Assembly: GCA_947175225.1 (NCBI GenBank)
Contig: CAMWLX010000002.1
Span: 1-35,825, forward strand
Source: an uncultured Porphyromonadaceae bacterium
GTDB taxonomy: Bacteria; Bacteroidota; Bacteroidia; Bacteroidales; Muribaculaceae
Reading direction: 5' to 3'
Length of the DNA stretch: 35,825 nucleotides
Below are positions 15,536-23,574 of the stretch, in pieces. Within the stretch, counting starts at the first letter, position 1. Every line of letters begins with the position of its first letter. Under the pieces are notes generated by a model. That model saw only the letters and a program-made list of their open reading frames with translations. It searched no databases and was not told the origin of the DNA. The position numbers and the translations under genes were made by a program.

Positions 15536-16903
15536 ATGAAACAGATAGGAAAACTCTCTGCGTCCGGATGCAGTCAAATGTTATCATTATCTATGATATC
15601 GAGTGCATCTAATACCATATTGGAAGAACTCGGAACTATCCTTAAGATTAAATCTTTTAAGGATAAAACTAAAGTCAAATCGATTAAATCGCAAAATTCT
15701 CTATATATCTCCATTTTCGAAGAAAAATATAATGCGGATATTGTAGAGGACGAAAGCCCGGATAAAGATTTCCAATTCTCATCTGCCCCCTCTGATTTCT
15801 CCGCTTTGTCATTATCTGAGATTCGTGCATTTCAACAATTTAAGGGCAAATATGTTATACCATCAACAGTTAAATCGCACAAATGTCCCAAACTAGAACC
15901 TTGTCCAGTTTGTTCTGACGGTAAGTGTACTGAATGTCATGGTAACAAGACTGTTACCTGCGATGTCTGTGATGGTAGCACGGAGTGTCCTTCATGCGAT
16001 GGGTCAGGACGGTATCCTTGTTATTCTTGTAATCAGTCAGGTGAATGCCAACATTGCGATGGCACAGGAGAAGAAAACTGTGATGATTGCGATGGCGACG
16101 GATGGGTGAGGGTCGAATGCCGTGCTTGTAACGGAACAGGGCGTTATACCCTCCGTAATGGGTATGAAGTTGAATGTCGTGTTTGTCATGGAAGTGGGAA
16201 TCATCATAAAGAAGATTGCTGGACTTGTAATGGTACTGGTTTCGTGGATTGTCATGTCTGTGATGGCAGTGGACAATGTCAAAAGTGCGGTGGAGAAGGG
16301 CACGTTGAATGTCGCGCCTGTCATGGCACAGGTACGTGTGGAAAATGTAAAGGGAAAGGGAAACTGAAATGCTGGAATTGTAAAGGAACTGGTCTTTGCC
16401 CTTCTTGCAAAGGCAGACAAACTATTCCTTGTCGCAGATGCTTAGGGTCAGGTTTGTATCAAACTTTCAAATGTATATCTATTGACATGAACAATCATAC
16501 TTATTTGCTCAAGGATAAATCTTTAGAACGACAGTTTAATATTGACCTACAATCATTAGGTAAAAGACAAATATATAATGGCATTCCCTACATCATTGAT
16601 TTTGGGAAGCCTACCATTAATGATATTCCGATTGTTGATTTTCTTACGCGAGTATATGACTCATCATATCTTGAAAAAATCTATCAATATCGTGACTCGC
16701 TATTTAATCGCGATGGTTCTGCTTTAATTGATTCTAATATTTACGTCAAATCATCTATTGTCATTGAACCAATTCCTGTGATTAAATGTATTGTTGAATA
16801 CTCTAACGAGCTATTTTATTTCTATATTATAGGTACAGATGGGAGAGTCTTCGCAGACAAAACTCCATCCATATGGGATAGATTTTGCGCTTGGCTTCAT
16901 TAA
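15536..16903 (+). CDS. DnaJ-type cysteine-rich protein with 17 CxxC motifs, no J domain
   Basis: The 455-residue product has an N-terminal region (1-115) without motif, a central array from Cys123 to Cys302 with 17 CxxC units, most followed by xGxG as in the DnaJ zinc finger (for example CDGSG, CNGTG, CHGSG, CKGTG), and a C-terminal domain (about 310-455) of mixed strands and helices ending SIWDRFCAWLH. DnaJ has only four such repeats, and this protein has no HPD-bearing J domain. The units are regularly spaced about 8-17 residues apart, so the array could bind roughly eight zinc ions and form a long rod. In DnaJ this module contacts unfolded substrate and DnaK. Here a role as a scaffold or substrate sensor for the operon is inferred. 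It is the last gene of run B and is followed by a terminator-like hairpin. Confidence 0.85.
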   Translation: MKQIGKLSASGCSQMLSLSMISSASNTILEELGTILKIKSFKDKTKVKSIKSQNSLYISIFEEKYNADIVEDESPDKDFQFSSAPSDFSALSLSEIRAFQQFKGKYVIPSTVKSHKCPKLEPCPVCSDGKCTECHGNKTVTCDVCDGSTECPSCDGSGRYPCYSCNQSGECQHCDGTGEENCDDCDGDGWVRVECRACNGTGRYTLRNGYEVECRVCHGSGNHHKEDCWTCNGTGFVDCHVCDGSGQCQKCGGEGHVECRACHGTGTCGKCKGKGKLKCWNCKGTGLCPSCKGRQTIPCRRCLGSGLYQTFKCISIDMNNHTYLLKDKSLERQFNIDLQSLGKRQIYNGIPYIIDFGKPTINDIPIVDFLTRVYDSSYLEKIYQYRDSLFNRDGSALIDSNIYVKSSIVIEPIPVIKCIVEYSNELFYFYIIGTDGRVFADKTPSIWDRFCAWLH

Positions 16904-16933
16904 GCTCATTACTTTATTCCCTTGTCATAGATT

Positions 16934-16953
16934 AAGCCTGAATAGGCTTGTTT
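16934..16953 (+). terminator. Probable terminator of run B
   Basis: Stem AAGCCT / AGGCTT with a GAAT loop, then GTTT, 30 nt after the stop of the cysteine-rich gene. The U-tract is short, so strength is uncertain. Confidence 0.5.
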
Positions 16954-16966
16954 CCAAACGTATATG

Positions 16967-17007
16967 GCGAGCTTCGGCACCAACCTCCAGTTGGATCCGA
17001 GGCTCGC
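16967..17007 (+). other. Long composite hairpin
   Basis: Outer stem GCGAGC / GCTCGC, middle stem TCGG / CCGA, inner stem CCAAC / GTTGG around CTCCA, with only one- or two-base interruptions. It is followed by TTCCTTT, so it could also serve as a second terminator for run B. Confidence 0.6.
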
Positions 17008-17336
17008 TTCCTTTATCGGCACTTCGCATTGGAATGGCGACCTTTCGCCTGATAAGGACTTTTACCGTTCGTTATGCCCTTTGAGGTGATTTAGAGACTC
17101 TAAGACCTTGAACCATTTGTTGCATCGCCTCACATCGGGGCAATTGCTTTTTATGCACCTCGTCTGCCGGAGTTCTTGGCTGAGCCAAGCGCCGGTGGCG
17201 ATGGCACATTTTCTGATTGTCGTTTTTGCCGTGAGTGATTACACGGTGTTTGATACGCTTTTAAGTTGCGGCTGGGAGAACCGCCGAAGTTGTAACGCAT
17301 AGGTCATATTTTTGGCTATGCCTTAAATCGGCTGCA

Positions 17337-17371
17337 CTCGGCATAGCTCGAACAAGTTCGGCTCTGCTCTC
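17337..17371 (+). repeat. Covarying hairpin element B
   Basis: CTCGGCATA and TCTGCTCTC flank an inner stem TCGAAC-AA-GTTCGG (one T-G pair). Outer sequence as in elements A and C, inner stem different. Confidence 0.55.
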
Positions 17372-17562
17372 TTTTGCACGATTGTTGCCGGGGCGTTTAG
17401 GAGGAATTAACTGATTGAACGCACCTAAGCGCATCTGATATTTCACACCTGCGAAGTTTGCGTCTTTATCTACGCTCGAAAAGGGCAGGTAAATTTGATT
17501 AAAAAATCTTCCTTTTTCCGTCGTGCCTATGAAAAAGAGTATTCCTTTGGCTTTCCCTCACG

Positions 17563-17597
17563 CTCGGCATATCTGGAGTAAACTCCGTTCTGCTCTC
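17563..17597 (+). repeat. Covarying hairpin element C
   Basis: CTCGGCATA and TCTGCTCTC flank an inner stem TGGAGT-AA-ACTCCG (one T-G pair). Inner stem differs from elements A and B yet pairs fully. Confidence 0.55.
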
Positions 17598-17748
17598 GCT
17601 AAATCGGTCAAGTCAGGGGCTTGCGCCTTTTCATCAAACCCTTGTCCGCTAACGTGCTTGTCAACACTGATTATCAGCCGCTTATTCTGCGGTGTAAAAA
17701 TCAAACGCGCCCGGCGCACAGTTAAAAACCTCTTAAACTTCAAAAATC

Positions 17749-18000
17749 ATGACATACGTTAGCAACAACTTCAGCAGCTCTCTCAACTCCAACCGCAAAC
17801 TCAAATACTTCTCAGTGGAAGTAATCACTTTCGACGGCGAAAGCTACTGTGAAGAAATCGAAGCCCGTACCGCAGACGAGGCACAGGAATTGAAAATCGC
17901 TTAATACCTCTAAAATAAACGCAATATAAGGCAAATCGCCGTTTCTATGTTCGACAACGTCGATTACACAATGGTTCAGGGCTGGTTCTCAGCAAGCTGA
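17749..18000 (+). pseudogene. Broken paralogue of the 64-residue small gene (39-bp insertion)
   Basis: The frame starts MTYVSNNFSSSLNSNRKLKY, continues EVITFDGES and EARTADEAQELKIA, and stops at TAA 17902-17904 after 51 residues. In the same frame downstream the missing end reappears (IAVSMFDNVDYTMVQGWF and stop at 17998-18000). Removing 39 bases (17901-17939) joins the two parts into one protein of about 71 residues that parallels the intact copy at 7391 (tail DYTMVQG). The insertion carries two in-frame stops and is bounded by a 7-bp direct repeat AAATCGC (17894-17900 and 17933-17939), as left by a small insertion event. A truncated 51-residue product may still be made. Confidence 0.7.
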
Positions 18001-18047
18001 GCGCTGCGCGATAACGCAGGTTTCTAAATCATCTCCCTCACAGGGTC

Positions 18048-18076
18048 GGCTGTCCGACGGGGCAGCCTTTCTCTTT
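18048..18076 (+). terminator. Possible terminator after the broken small gene
   Basis: GGCTG / CAGCC stem with a 10-nt loop followed by TTTCTCTTT, in the same relative position as the strong terminator at 7610 in the other module. An alternative stem GTCGG/CCGAC overlaps its left arm. Confidence 0.4.
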
Positions 18077-18110
18077 GCTCATTTGTCACCACTGCCTACG
18101 CTCTCATTTG

Positions 18111-18154
18111 TCTATCGGCTCTCCGGCACCGCCTCTGAGCCGAGGGGCGCGGTC
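18111..18154 (+). repeat. 44-nt repeat, copy 2
   Basis: Identical to 7738-7781 except for one G in place of A (GCCTCTGAGCC against GCCTCTAAGCC). Confidence 0.8.
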
Positions 18155-18757
18155 AGGCTTCCAGTTGGGAGACTTTCAGCCGGTCCACTTACGTGGCATC
18201 CGAGTTGACCGCTCAACGCTCCGCCGGTCAGTTCTTCAAAAGAGGATCGCGGCATTTCTCGCCATTATTCCGGGAGGGATCGTATTGAGTTTATCAAAAC
18301 TATGCGGAGAGTTCTATTCCTCATTCCTATTTCCTAATTCCTCATTGCATATAGTCCTCGCTGTCGCGCCAACAATAATGATACATCGCACCGCTTCCGT
18401 TGTCGGCAAAGTCCGGATGACTGTTTTGTATCAGACGGAGTTCATCGTCATTCGCCGGTCTGACAATCGGGAGTCGCAGCGGCACCGCCTCTTCTGACCT
18501 CAAACTGACAGCGTCCTCCGCGTTTCGGGGTCTCTCCGCACCTCGCTTTGAGCGCATGTAACAGGCACACCGCACTCTTGGCTCACCAACATCTCGACAT
18601 TATCCGGCTACGCCTTTGAAGACGTGGCAACCAACGCTCGACCTTGCGCCACAATGAGTACGGAGTCATTGCCTCGCTCAACAGCGGGGCGGTTTGGCTG
18701 ATTGTTCCCTGGGGTTAGTTCCCATTTGCCTTTTTCCGTATTGGGGGAGTGAACCGA

Positions 18758-18833
18758 GGTCTATTTTCCCATCTGCAATGTTAGGTCGCCAACTCAACTT
18801 CCCTGCGGCTCTCTATAACCGCTCCGCTATTTA
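18758..18833 (+). repeat. 76-bp perfect direct repeat, copy 2
   Basis: Identical over 76 bases to 7155-7230 and in the same orientation. It ends 32 bp before the stop codon of the recombinase gene, which is read from the opposite strand. A 9-bp stem ACCATTTTC/GAAAATGGT at 18839-18866 follows between repeat and gene. Confidence 0.9.
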
Positions 18834-18865
18834 CATGAACCATTTTCGTGGTGTCGGGAAAATGG

Positions 18866-20356
18866 TCATTTGAAACCTTTGCCTTTCTGATGCTCGTAGA
18901 CATAAACCTTGCCGTTGTCGCAGTTGACTATCTTGAACTGCACCATTGAGCGGTTTGGAATATCCGCAGGGAATTTGGCTACCAAAGCCTTTGTCACCTC
19001 CTCGATATTTCCATAGCCGATGTCCTCAAAGTTGGCAAGACACTTTCCTTGAAAGAAAGCAGCTGCACGGATGAGCATCTTCGCTGACAGACGGAACAGG
19101 CCGTCAACGGGTTGCTCGTGCTGCATGCGCCGAGAGGTTGCATCGCTGAAGAAAATAAAATCGATCACCTTCTCGTTGAGTTTCCATGCCGGTGAAAAGT
19201 CTATGTCAACATATCCGCGAGTGACGGAATTGCGGTGCGAGTGGTTCATCGCAAAGCCAACCTCAGCGAGGGTCGCTCCACAATCGTTCTGCGCGGTCGT
19301 TGCCCATGTGTGCCGAAAGGTGTAAACACTATAGCGCTCCGTGGGGTCATCCATGCCCATTGACTTGCAAATAGCCTTGATCCCTGTGCTGACGTTGGCA
19401 CAGAAACTGTCAGATGTCGAAAAACGGTCGCAAAAGCGAAACAGGCGGTTGGTATGGTCGCCTGCTCGGTATTTCTCAAACAACGGCTTTATTACCTCCG
19501 GCACTCGCATCTCGATGTAGGCATCATCGGTCCGGCTCTTGGTGGTCTTGGCTCGCTTGTAGTGAATGATACCGCCGTGATAGTCCTCCTTTCGCAAGTT
19601 GAAAATATCAATCGTATTCATGCCGGCCAGACATAGAGACATCATCGCAACATCACGGCCCAACTCCGGCAGAGGGACAATCATGCGCGTCTGTGTCAAT
19701 GGTGCCGAGAAGAATGCGCGACACGCATCAGCCGTGATGGCTTTCTTGTCAGGTCGGTCCGCAGGTGGGATCTTCACCTTGCCCCACGGATTGGTTTTGA
19801 TGCGGATAATGCCGGTGTCGTAGTCGTTCAGTTCGGCAATGTCCGCTCTAAAAATCTGACGGATACACACCGGGTACATCTCCTTTGCCCTTGCCGTACC
19901 GCTCAACGTTGCTATCCACTTGTTGACGTTCACTGAAGTGAGTTGTGCAAACTTGATTTGAGTAGTCCCCATGTATCGCTCCATGTGTTGCAGGGATAGT
20001 TGATAATTCTTTGCGCTGCGCTCCTGTCCGTTGTCAATAAGTCTGTCAATATGTTTTCTCGCATAGTCCGAGAAAGAGATAACCTCATCGGGCGTTGTCA
20101 GAAACTCTACTACCTGCGCACCGGTCCATTGCGAAATGTCCTGTCGGTTCAGTCGCTCTTGGTATTCCAGAATTTTCTGTGTGCAGAATTGCAACACGTA
20201 AGCGTCTGCAATCTCACCCTTGCGTGTCAGTTCTCGCTTAGTGAGCATTTTGTCAGTCTTGATGAAAAGAGTCTGACGGCGGTGCGTGACACGGATATAG
20301 ACCGAGTAAAACCCATCCGCACGAGGCCATCTGACAACGGCTTTGAATGTAGCCAT
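18866..20356 (-). CDS. Tyrosine-type site-specific recombinase (integrase) of the island
   Basis: A 496-residue recombinase probably responsible for integration of the island or an ancestor of it. An N-terminal arm-type DNA-binding region (RADGFYSVYIRVTHRRQTLFI) and a SAM-like core-binding domain (about 90-185) precede the catalytic domain. Box I reads SLCLAGMNTIDIFNLRKEDY, with Asn247 where the first catalytic Arg usually stands. Box II reads YTFRHTW, with Tyr345 in place of His and Arg348 kept. His372 in NHSHRNS and the nucleophile Tyr382 in GYVDIDF are present. Such substitutions are common in Bacteroidota relatives, so activity cannot be excluded. About 110 residues follow the catalytic Tyr, an unusual C-terminal extension. 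The gene points into the island, with its start near the core boundary at ppdK. Confidence 0.9.
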   Translation of the reverse strand: MATFKAVVRWPRADGFYSVYIRVTHRRQTLFIKTDKMLTKRELTRKGEIADAYVLQFCTQKILEYQERLNRQDISQWTGAQVVEFLTTPDEVISFSDYARKHIDRLIDNGQERSAKNYQLSLQHMERYMGTTQIKFAQLTSVNVNKWIATLSGTARAKEMYPVCIRQIFRADIAELNDYDTGIIRIKTNPWGKVKIPPADRPDKKAITADACRAFFSAPLTQTRMIVPLPELGRDVAMMSLCLAGMNTIDIFNLRKEDYHGGIIHYKRAKTTKSRTDDAYIEMRVPEVIKPLFEKYRAGDHTNRLFRFCDRFSTSDSFCANVSTGIKAICKSMGMDDPTERYSVYTFRHTWATTAQNDCGATLAEVGFAMNHSHRNSVTRGYVDIDFSPAWKLNEKVIDFIFFSDATSRRMQHEQPVDGLFRLSAKMLIRAAAFFQGKCLANFEDIGYGNIEEVTKALVAKFPADIPNRSMVQFKIVNCDNGKVYVYEHQKGKGFK

Positions 20357-20400
20357 ATCAAAAATTATATGTTATTGTTTGTTTATCATTGTTTTACGAA

Positions 20401-20451
20401 TAGACAACACATAGACAACAGCCCTCTGAAATTAGTATGAATTTTAGACAA
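20401..20451 (+). repeat. Three TAGACAA direct repeats upstream of the integrase
   Basis: TAGACAA occurs at 20401, 20412 and 20445 in the same orientation, just upstream of the integrase start and before the ppdK terminator. Short direct repeats at this place are typical of integrase arm-binding sites. The right attachment site should lie nearby. The left partner is outside the window, so the core site cannot be defined. Confidence 0.4.
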
Positions 20452-20511
20452 TAATTCCGTTCATTAGTACACATATTTGTGTTCTATTGCACATACTCCT
20501 TAAAAATACCA

Positions 20512-20549
20512 TAGGCGATAAGCCTCTGTGTTAGAGGGCTTATCGCCTA
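20512..20549 (-). terminator. Terminator of ppdK
   Basis: Long stem AGGCGATAAGCCTC / GAGGGCTTATCGCCT with one bulged base and a loop TGTGTTA, 27 nt beyond the ppdK stop on the minus strand. A T-rich stretch (TATTTTT) follows on that strand. Confidence 0.75.
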
Positions 20550-20575
20550 AGTAACTTATAATAAGGGATTATTTC

Positions 20576-23293
20576 TTAATCTTCAATAGCTGCCTGCGCC
20601 GCAGCTACGCGGGCGATGGGCACGCGGTAGGGTGAGCAGCTGACGTAGTTCATGCCGAGCTTGGCGCAGAACTTGACTGAGCTGGGCTCGCCGCCGTGCT
20701 CGCCGCAGATGCCGACTTTGAGGTCGGGACGGGTTGCGCGGCCTTTCTTGACGCCCATTTCTACGAGCTGGCCTACACCTTCCTGGTCGAGAACTTCAAA
20801 GGGATCGGTCTTGATGATGCCGTGTTCTTTGTAGTATTTCAGGAATTTGGGTGCATCATCACGCGAGAAACCGAATGTCATCTGGGTAAGGTCGTTTGTA
20901 CCGAATGAGAAGAACTCGGCAACGGTAGCGATTTCGTTTGCTACGAGTGCTGCACGGGGTACTTCGATCATGGTACCTACGAGGTAGGGAAGTGACTGAC
21001 CTTTCTCCTCAAATACCTTAGATGCTGTGATATGGATGATATCGGCCTGGTTCTGGATCTCTTTGAGTGAGCCTACCAGAGGTATCATGATTTCGGGCTT
21101 GACGTCGATGCCGCGGGCTTTCACTGCAAGTGCGGCCTCGATGATGGCGCGGGTCTGCATCTCGGTGATTTCGGGGTAGGTGATACCGAGACGGCAACCG
21201 CGGTGACCGAGCATGGGGTTAAATTCCTCAAGTGCGTCAACCTTTGCTTTAACCTCAGCGAGTGTGATACCCATATCGTCAGCAAGCTCTTTCTGAGTAG
21301 CTGTCTGATGAGGTACGAACTCGTGCAGAGGGGGATCAAGCAGACGGATGGTAACGCCGAAGCCGTCCATTGCCTCGAAGATACCCTCGAAGTCTCCGCG
21401 CTGCATGGGGAGCAGTTTGGCGAGAGCAGCTTTGCGGCCCTCTACGTCTGATGCGAGGATCATCTCGCGTACTGCCTTGATGCGGTCACCCTCAAAGAAC
21501 ATGTGCTCTGTACGGCACAGACCGATACCCTGGGCGCCGAAGTGGCGTGCCTGCTTGGCATCGCGGGGGGTGTCGGCGTTGGTGCGGACGAGTGTCTTGG
21601 TGTACTTGGCAGCAAGGTTCATGATTGCGCCGAAGTCACCGTCGAGCTCGGGCTCTACGGTAGGCACCTGACCGTCGTATACGTCGCCTGTCGAACCGTT
21701 GAGCGAAATCCAGTCTCCTTCTTTATATGTCTTGCCGCCCATCTCTACGGTGCGGTTCTCGTAATCAACAACGATTTCACCGGCACCTGACACGCAGCAC
21801 TTACCCATACCGCGGGCAACCACAGCAGCATGGCTGGTCATACCGCCACGCATGGTAAGGATACCCTGGGCAACTGCCATACCGCGGAGGTCTTCGGGAG
21901 AGGTTTCGATTCGGACAAGCACAACTTTCTTTTTCTTCTCGGCCCAAGCCTCTGCGTCATCAGCGAAGAAGACGATCTGACCGGTGGCTGCACCGGGAGA
22001 TGCGGGGAGACCCTTGGCAACAACTGTCGCACGCTTGAGGGCTGATTTATCAAATACCGGATGGAGAAGCTCGTCGAGTTTCTGAGGCTCCATACGCAGC
22101 AGGGCTGTCTTCTCATCGATCTCGCCTGCACGCAGCAGATCCATGGCGATCTTCACCATAGCAGCACCTGTGCGCTTACCGTTACGGGTCTGGAGCATCC
22201 AGAGTTTACCATCCTGGATGGTGAACTCCATATCCTGCATATCCTTGAAGTAATCTTCGAGTTTATGGGCGATAGCGATAAGTTCGGCAGCGCAGACGGG
22301 CATTGACTCCTCGAGTGAGGGATACTTGGCGGCGCGCTCCTCTTCAGAAATACCCTGCAGGGCAGCCCAACGGCGTGAGCCCTCGACAGTGATCTGCTGA
22401 GGTGTACGGATACCGGCCACCACATCCTCGCCCTGAGCGTTGATGAGGTACTCACCGTTGAAGATATTCTCACCGGTCGCGGCATCACGAGAGAAAGCCA
22501 CGCCAGTAGCAGAGTTATTACCCATGTTACCGTAAACCATAGCCTGAACGTTTACGGCTGTACCCCACTCTTCGGGGATCTGATTCATGCGACGGTAGAG
22601 GATAGCACGCTCATTCATCCAAGAGTCAAACACGGCGCAGATACCGCCCCAAAGCTGATCCCATGCAGAATCGGGGAAGTCCTTGCCGGTATAATCCTTA
22701 ACAGCTGCCTTGAAACGTTTTACGAGTTCCTGCAGATCCTCAACAGAGAGCTCGGTGTCAAATTTAACACCCTTTTCCTCCTTAACCTTGTCGATAATAG
22801 CCTCAAAGGGGTCTATCTCGGTTTTTGATTTGGGTTTCATGCCAAGAACGACGTCGCCGTACATCTGCACGAAACGACGGTAGCTGTCCCATGCGAAACG
22901 GGGATTGCCGCTTTTCTCGGCGAGAGCCTGCACGGTAGCATCGTTCATACCGAGATTGAGCACGGTGTCCATCATACCCGGCATAGAAGCGCGGGCACCC
23001 GAACGTACTGAGACGAGCAACGGATTGGCGGGATCATCAAATTTCTTACCGGTGAGTGACTCGACATGTGCGATTGCTTTCTCGACATCAGCCTTGATGC
23101 CTTTCACCACATAGTCGCGGCCATACTGAGTGTATTCAGTGCAGACTTCGGTAGTGATTGTGAAGCCGGGAGGCACGGGCATACCCAGCAGATTCATTTC
23201 AGCGAGGTTGGCACCTTTGCCACCGAGGAGATTACGCATCTTTGCATCTCCTTCGGCCTTTCCGTCACCGAAAGTGTAGATTTTTTTTGCCAT
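20576..23293 (-). CDS. ppdK: Pyruvate, phosphate dikinase
   Basis: Catalyses the reversible conversion of pyruvate, ATP and phosphate into phosphoenolpyruvate, AMP and pyrophosphate in central carbon metabolism in the cytoplasm. The 905 residues match the usual length. Visible landmarks: the N-terminal nucleotide-binding domain (LLGGKGANLAEMNLLGMPVP and PGMMDTVLNLGMND), the swivelling phosphohistidine domain with RGGMTSHAAVVARGMGK, and the C-terminal pyruvate/PEP-binding barrel with GLCRTEHMFF, FFSFGTNDLTQMTFG and GICGEHGGEPSS, the Cys of NYVSCSPYRV following. The start ATG at 23293 opens MAKKIYTFGDGKAEGD. It is transcribed alone, ends in a strong terminator and forms the first core gene next to the island. 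Codon use differs clearly from the AT-rich island genes. Confidence 0.97.
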   Translation of the reverse strand: MAKKIYTFGDGKAEGDAKMRNLLGGKGANLAEMNLLGMPVPPGFTITTEVCTEYTQYGRDYVVKGIKADVEKAIAHVESLTGKKFDDPANPLLVSVRSGARASMPGMMDTVLNLGMNDATVQALAEKSGNPRFAWDSYRRFVQMYGDVVLGMKPKSKTEIDPFEAIIDKVKEEKGVKFDTELSVEDLQELVKRFKAAVKDYTGKDFPDSAWDQLWGGICAVFDSWMNERAILYRRMNQIPEEWGTAVNVQAMVYGNMGNNSATGVAFSRDAATGENIFNGEYLINAQGEDVVAGIRTPQQITVEGSRRWAALQGISEEERAAKYPSLEESMPVCAAELIAIAHKLEDYFKDMQDMEFTIQDGKLWMLQTRNGKRTGAAMVKIAMDLLRAGEIDEKTALLRMEPQKLDELLHPVFDKSALKRATVVAKGLPASPGAATGQIVFFADDAEAWAEKKKKVVLVRIETSPEDLRGMAVAQGILTMRGGMTSHAAVVARGMGKCCVSGAGEIVVDYENRTVEMGGKTYKEGDWISLNGSTGDVYDGQVPTVEPELDGDFGAIMNLAAKYTKTLVRTNADTPRDAKQARHFGAQGIGLCRTEHMFFEGDRIKAVREMILASDVEGRKAALAKLLPMQRGDFEGIFEAMDGFGVTIRLLDPPLHEFVPHQTATQKELADDMGITLAEVKAKVDALEEFNPMLGHRGCRLGITYPEITEMQTRAIIEAALAVKARGIDVKPEIMIPLVGSLKEIQNQADIIHITASKVFEEKGQSLPYLVGTMIEVPRAALVANEIATVAEFFSFGTNDLTQMTFGFSRDDAPKFLKYYKEHGIIKTDPFEVLDQEGVGQLVEMGVKKGRATRPDLKVGICGEHGGEPSSVKFCAKLGMNYVSCSPYRVPIARVAAAQAAIED

Positions 23294-23514
23294 GGGTTGG
23301 TTGACTTGTTTAATTAACTTTATTAACCGTTCCGGTCTAATATTTATATTATTTTAATTATTGACAAATGTATCGGTTTTATCCGTCACCACTTATCGCA
23401 TCAGGGTCAGCATGCGGGCCGGGTGATTTGCAAAGTTACAAAAATTCAGCGGAAAACGCCAAAACGATTTTGATTTTTTCATCGCCTGAGTGACAAATTT
23501 GTGACAGAAAGTAG

Positions 23515-23522
23515 TAACTTTG
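23515..23522 (+). promoter_or_regulatory. -7 element of the rlmD promoter
   Basis: TAACTTTG followed by CAATC matches the Bacteroidota -7 consensus, about 50 nt upstream of the rlmD start. A TTTG occurs only 13 nt upstream, closer than the usual 19-21, so the -33 box is uncertain. Confidence 0.55.
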
Positions 23523-23574
23523 CAATCATAATCGTGAGCTCAGCTCACAAAGCAAATATACACATAATTAATAT

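Larger units (their letters stand above)
16954..17748 (+). other. Non-coding, hairpin-rich module (second copy)
   Basis: No convincing gene is found. The stretch holds a long composite hairpin at 16967-17007, a GATAAGGACTTTTACCGTTC string near 17051 that parallels 6898, two covarying hairpin elements (17337-17371 and 17563-17597), and near its end a leader (GGTGTAAAAATCAAA, then ACTTCAAAAATCATG) that matches the leader of the small gene at 7391. It is the counterpart of the module at 6723-7390, strongly diverged and with a different order of parts. Confidence 0.6.
18001..18757 (+). other. Non-coding stretch downstream of the broken small gene
   Basis: No gene is supported. Contents: a terminator-like hairpin at 18048-18076; the second copy of the 44-nt repeat at 18111-18154; a CCGGTC/GACCG-rich stretch around 18180-18230; then GC-rich sequence with several short inverted segments until the 76-bp repeat. 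Open frames here are on both strands, overlap one another and have no recognisable protein features. Confidence 0.55.

Noticed and set aside
15900..16450. Repetitive-looking DNA considered as a CRISPR array or tandem repeat
   Set aside because: The periodicity comes from CxxCxGxG codons with varied sequence and spacing; there are no identical repeats with unique spacers.
17523..17762. 79-codon frame in the second non-coding module
   Set aside because: It covers hairpin element C, overlaps an equally long frame on the other strand, has no protein-like features and runs into the start of the small gene.
18075..18497. 140-codon frame downstream of the broken small gene
   Set aside because: It runs through the 44-nt repeat, which is non-coding at its other copy, and its composition is not protein-like.
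20357..20575. tRNA gene as integration target
   Set aside because: No cloverleaf or tRNA 3' end is visible; only short repeats and the ppdK terminator are present.
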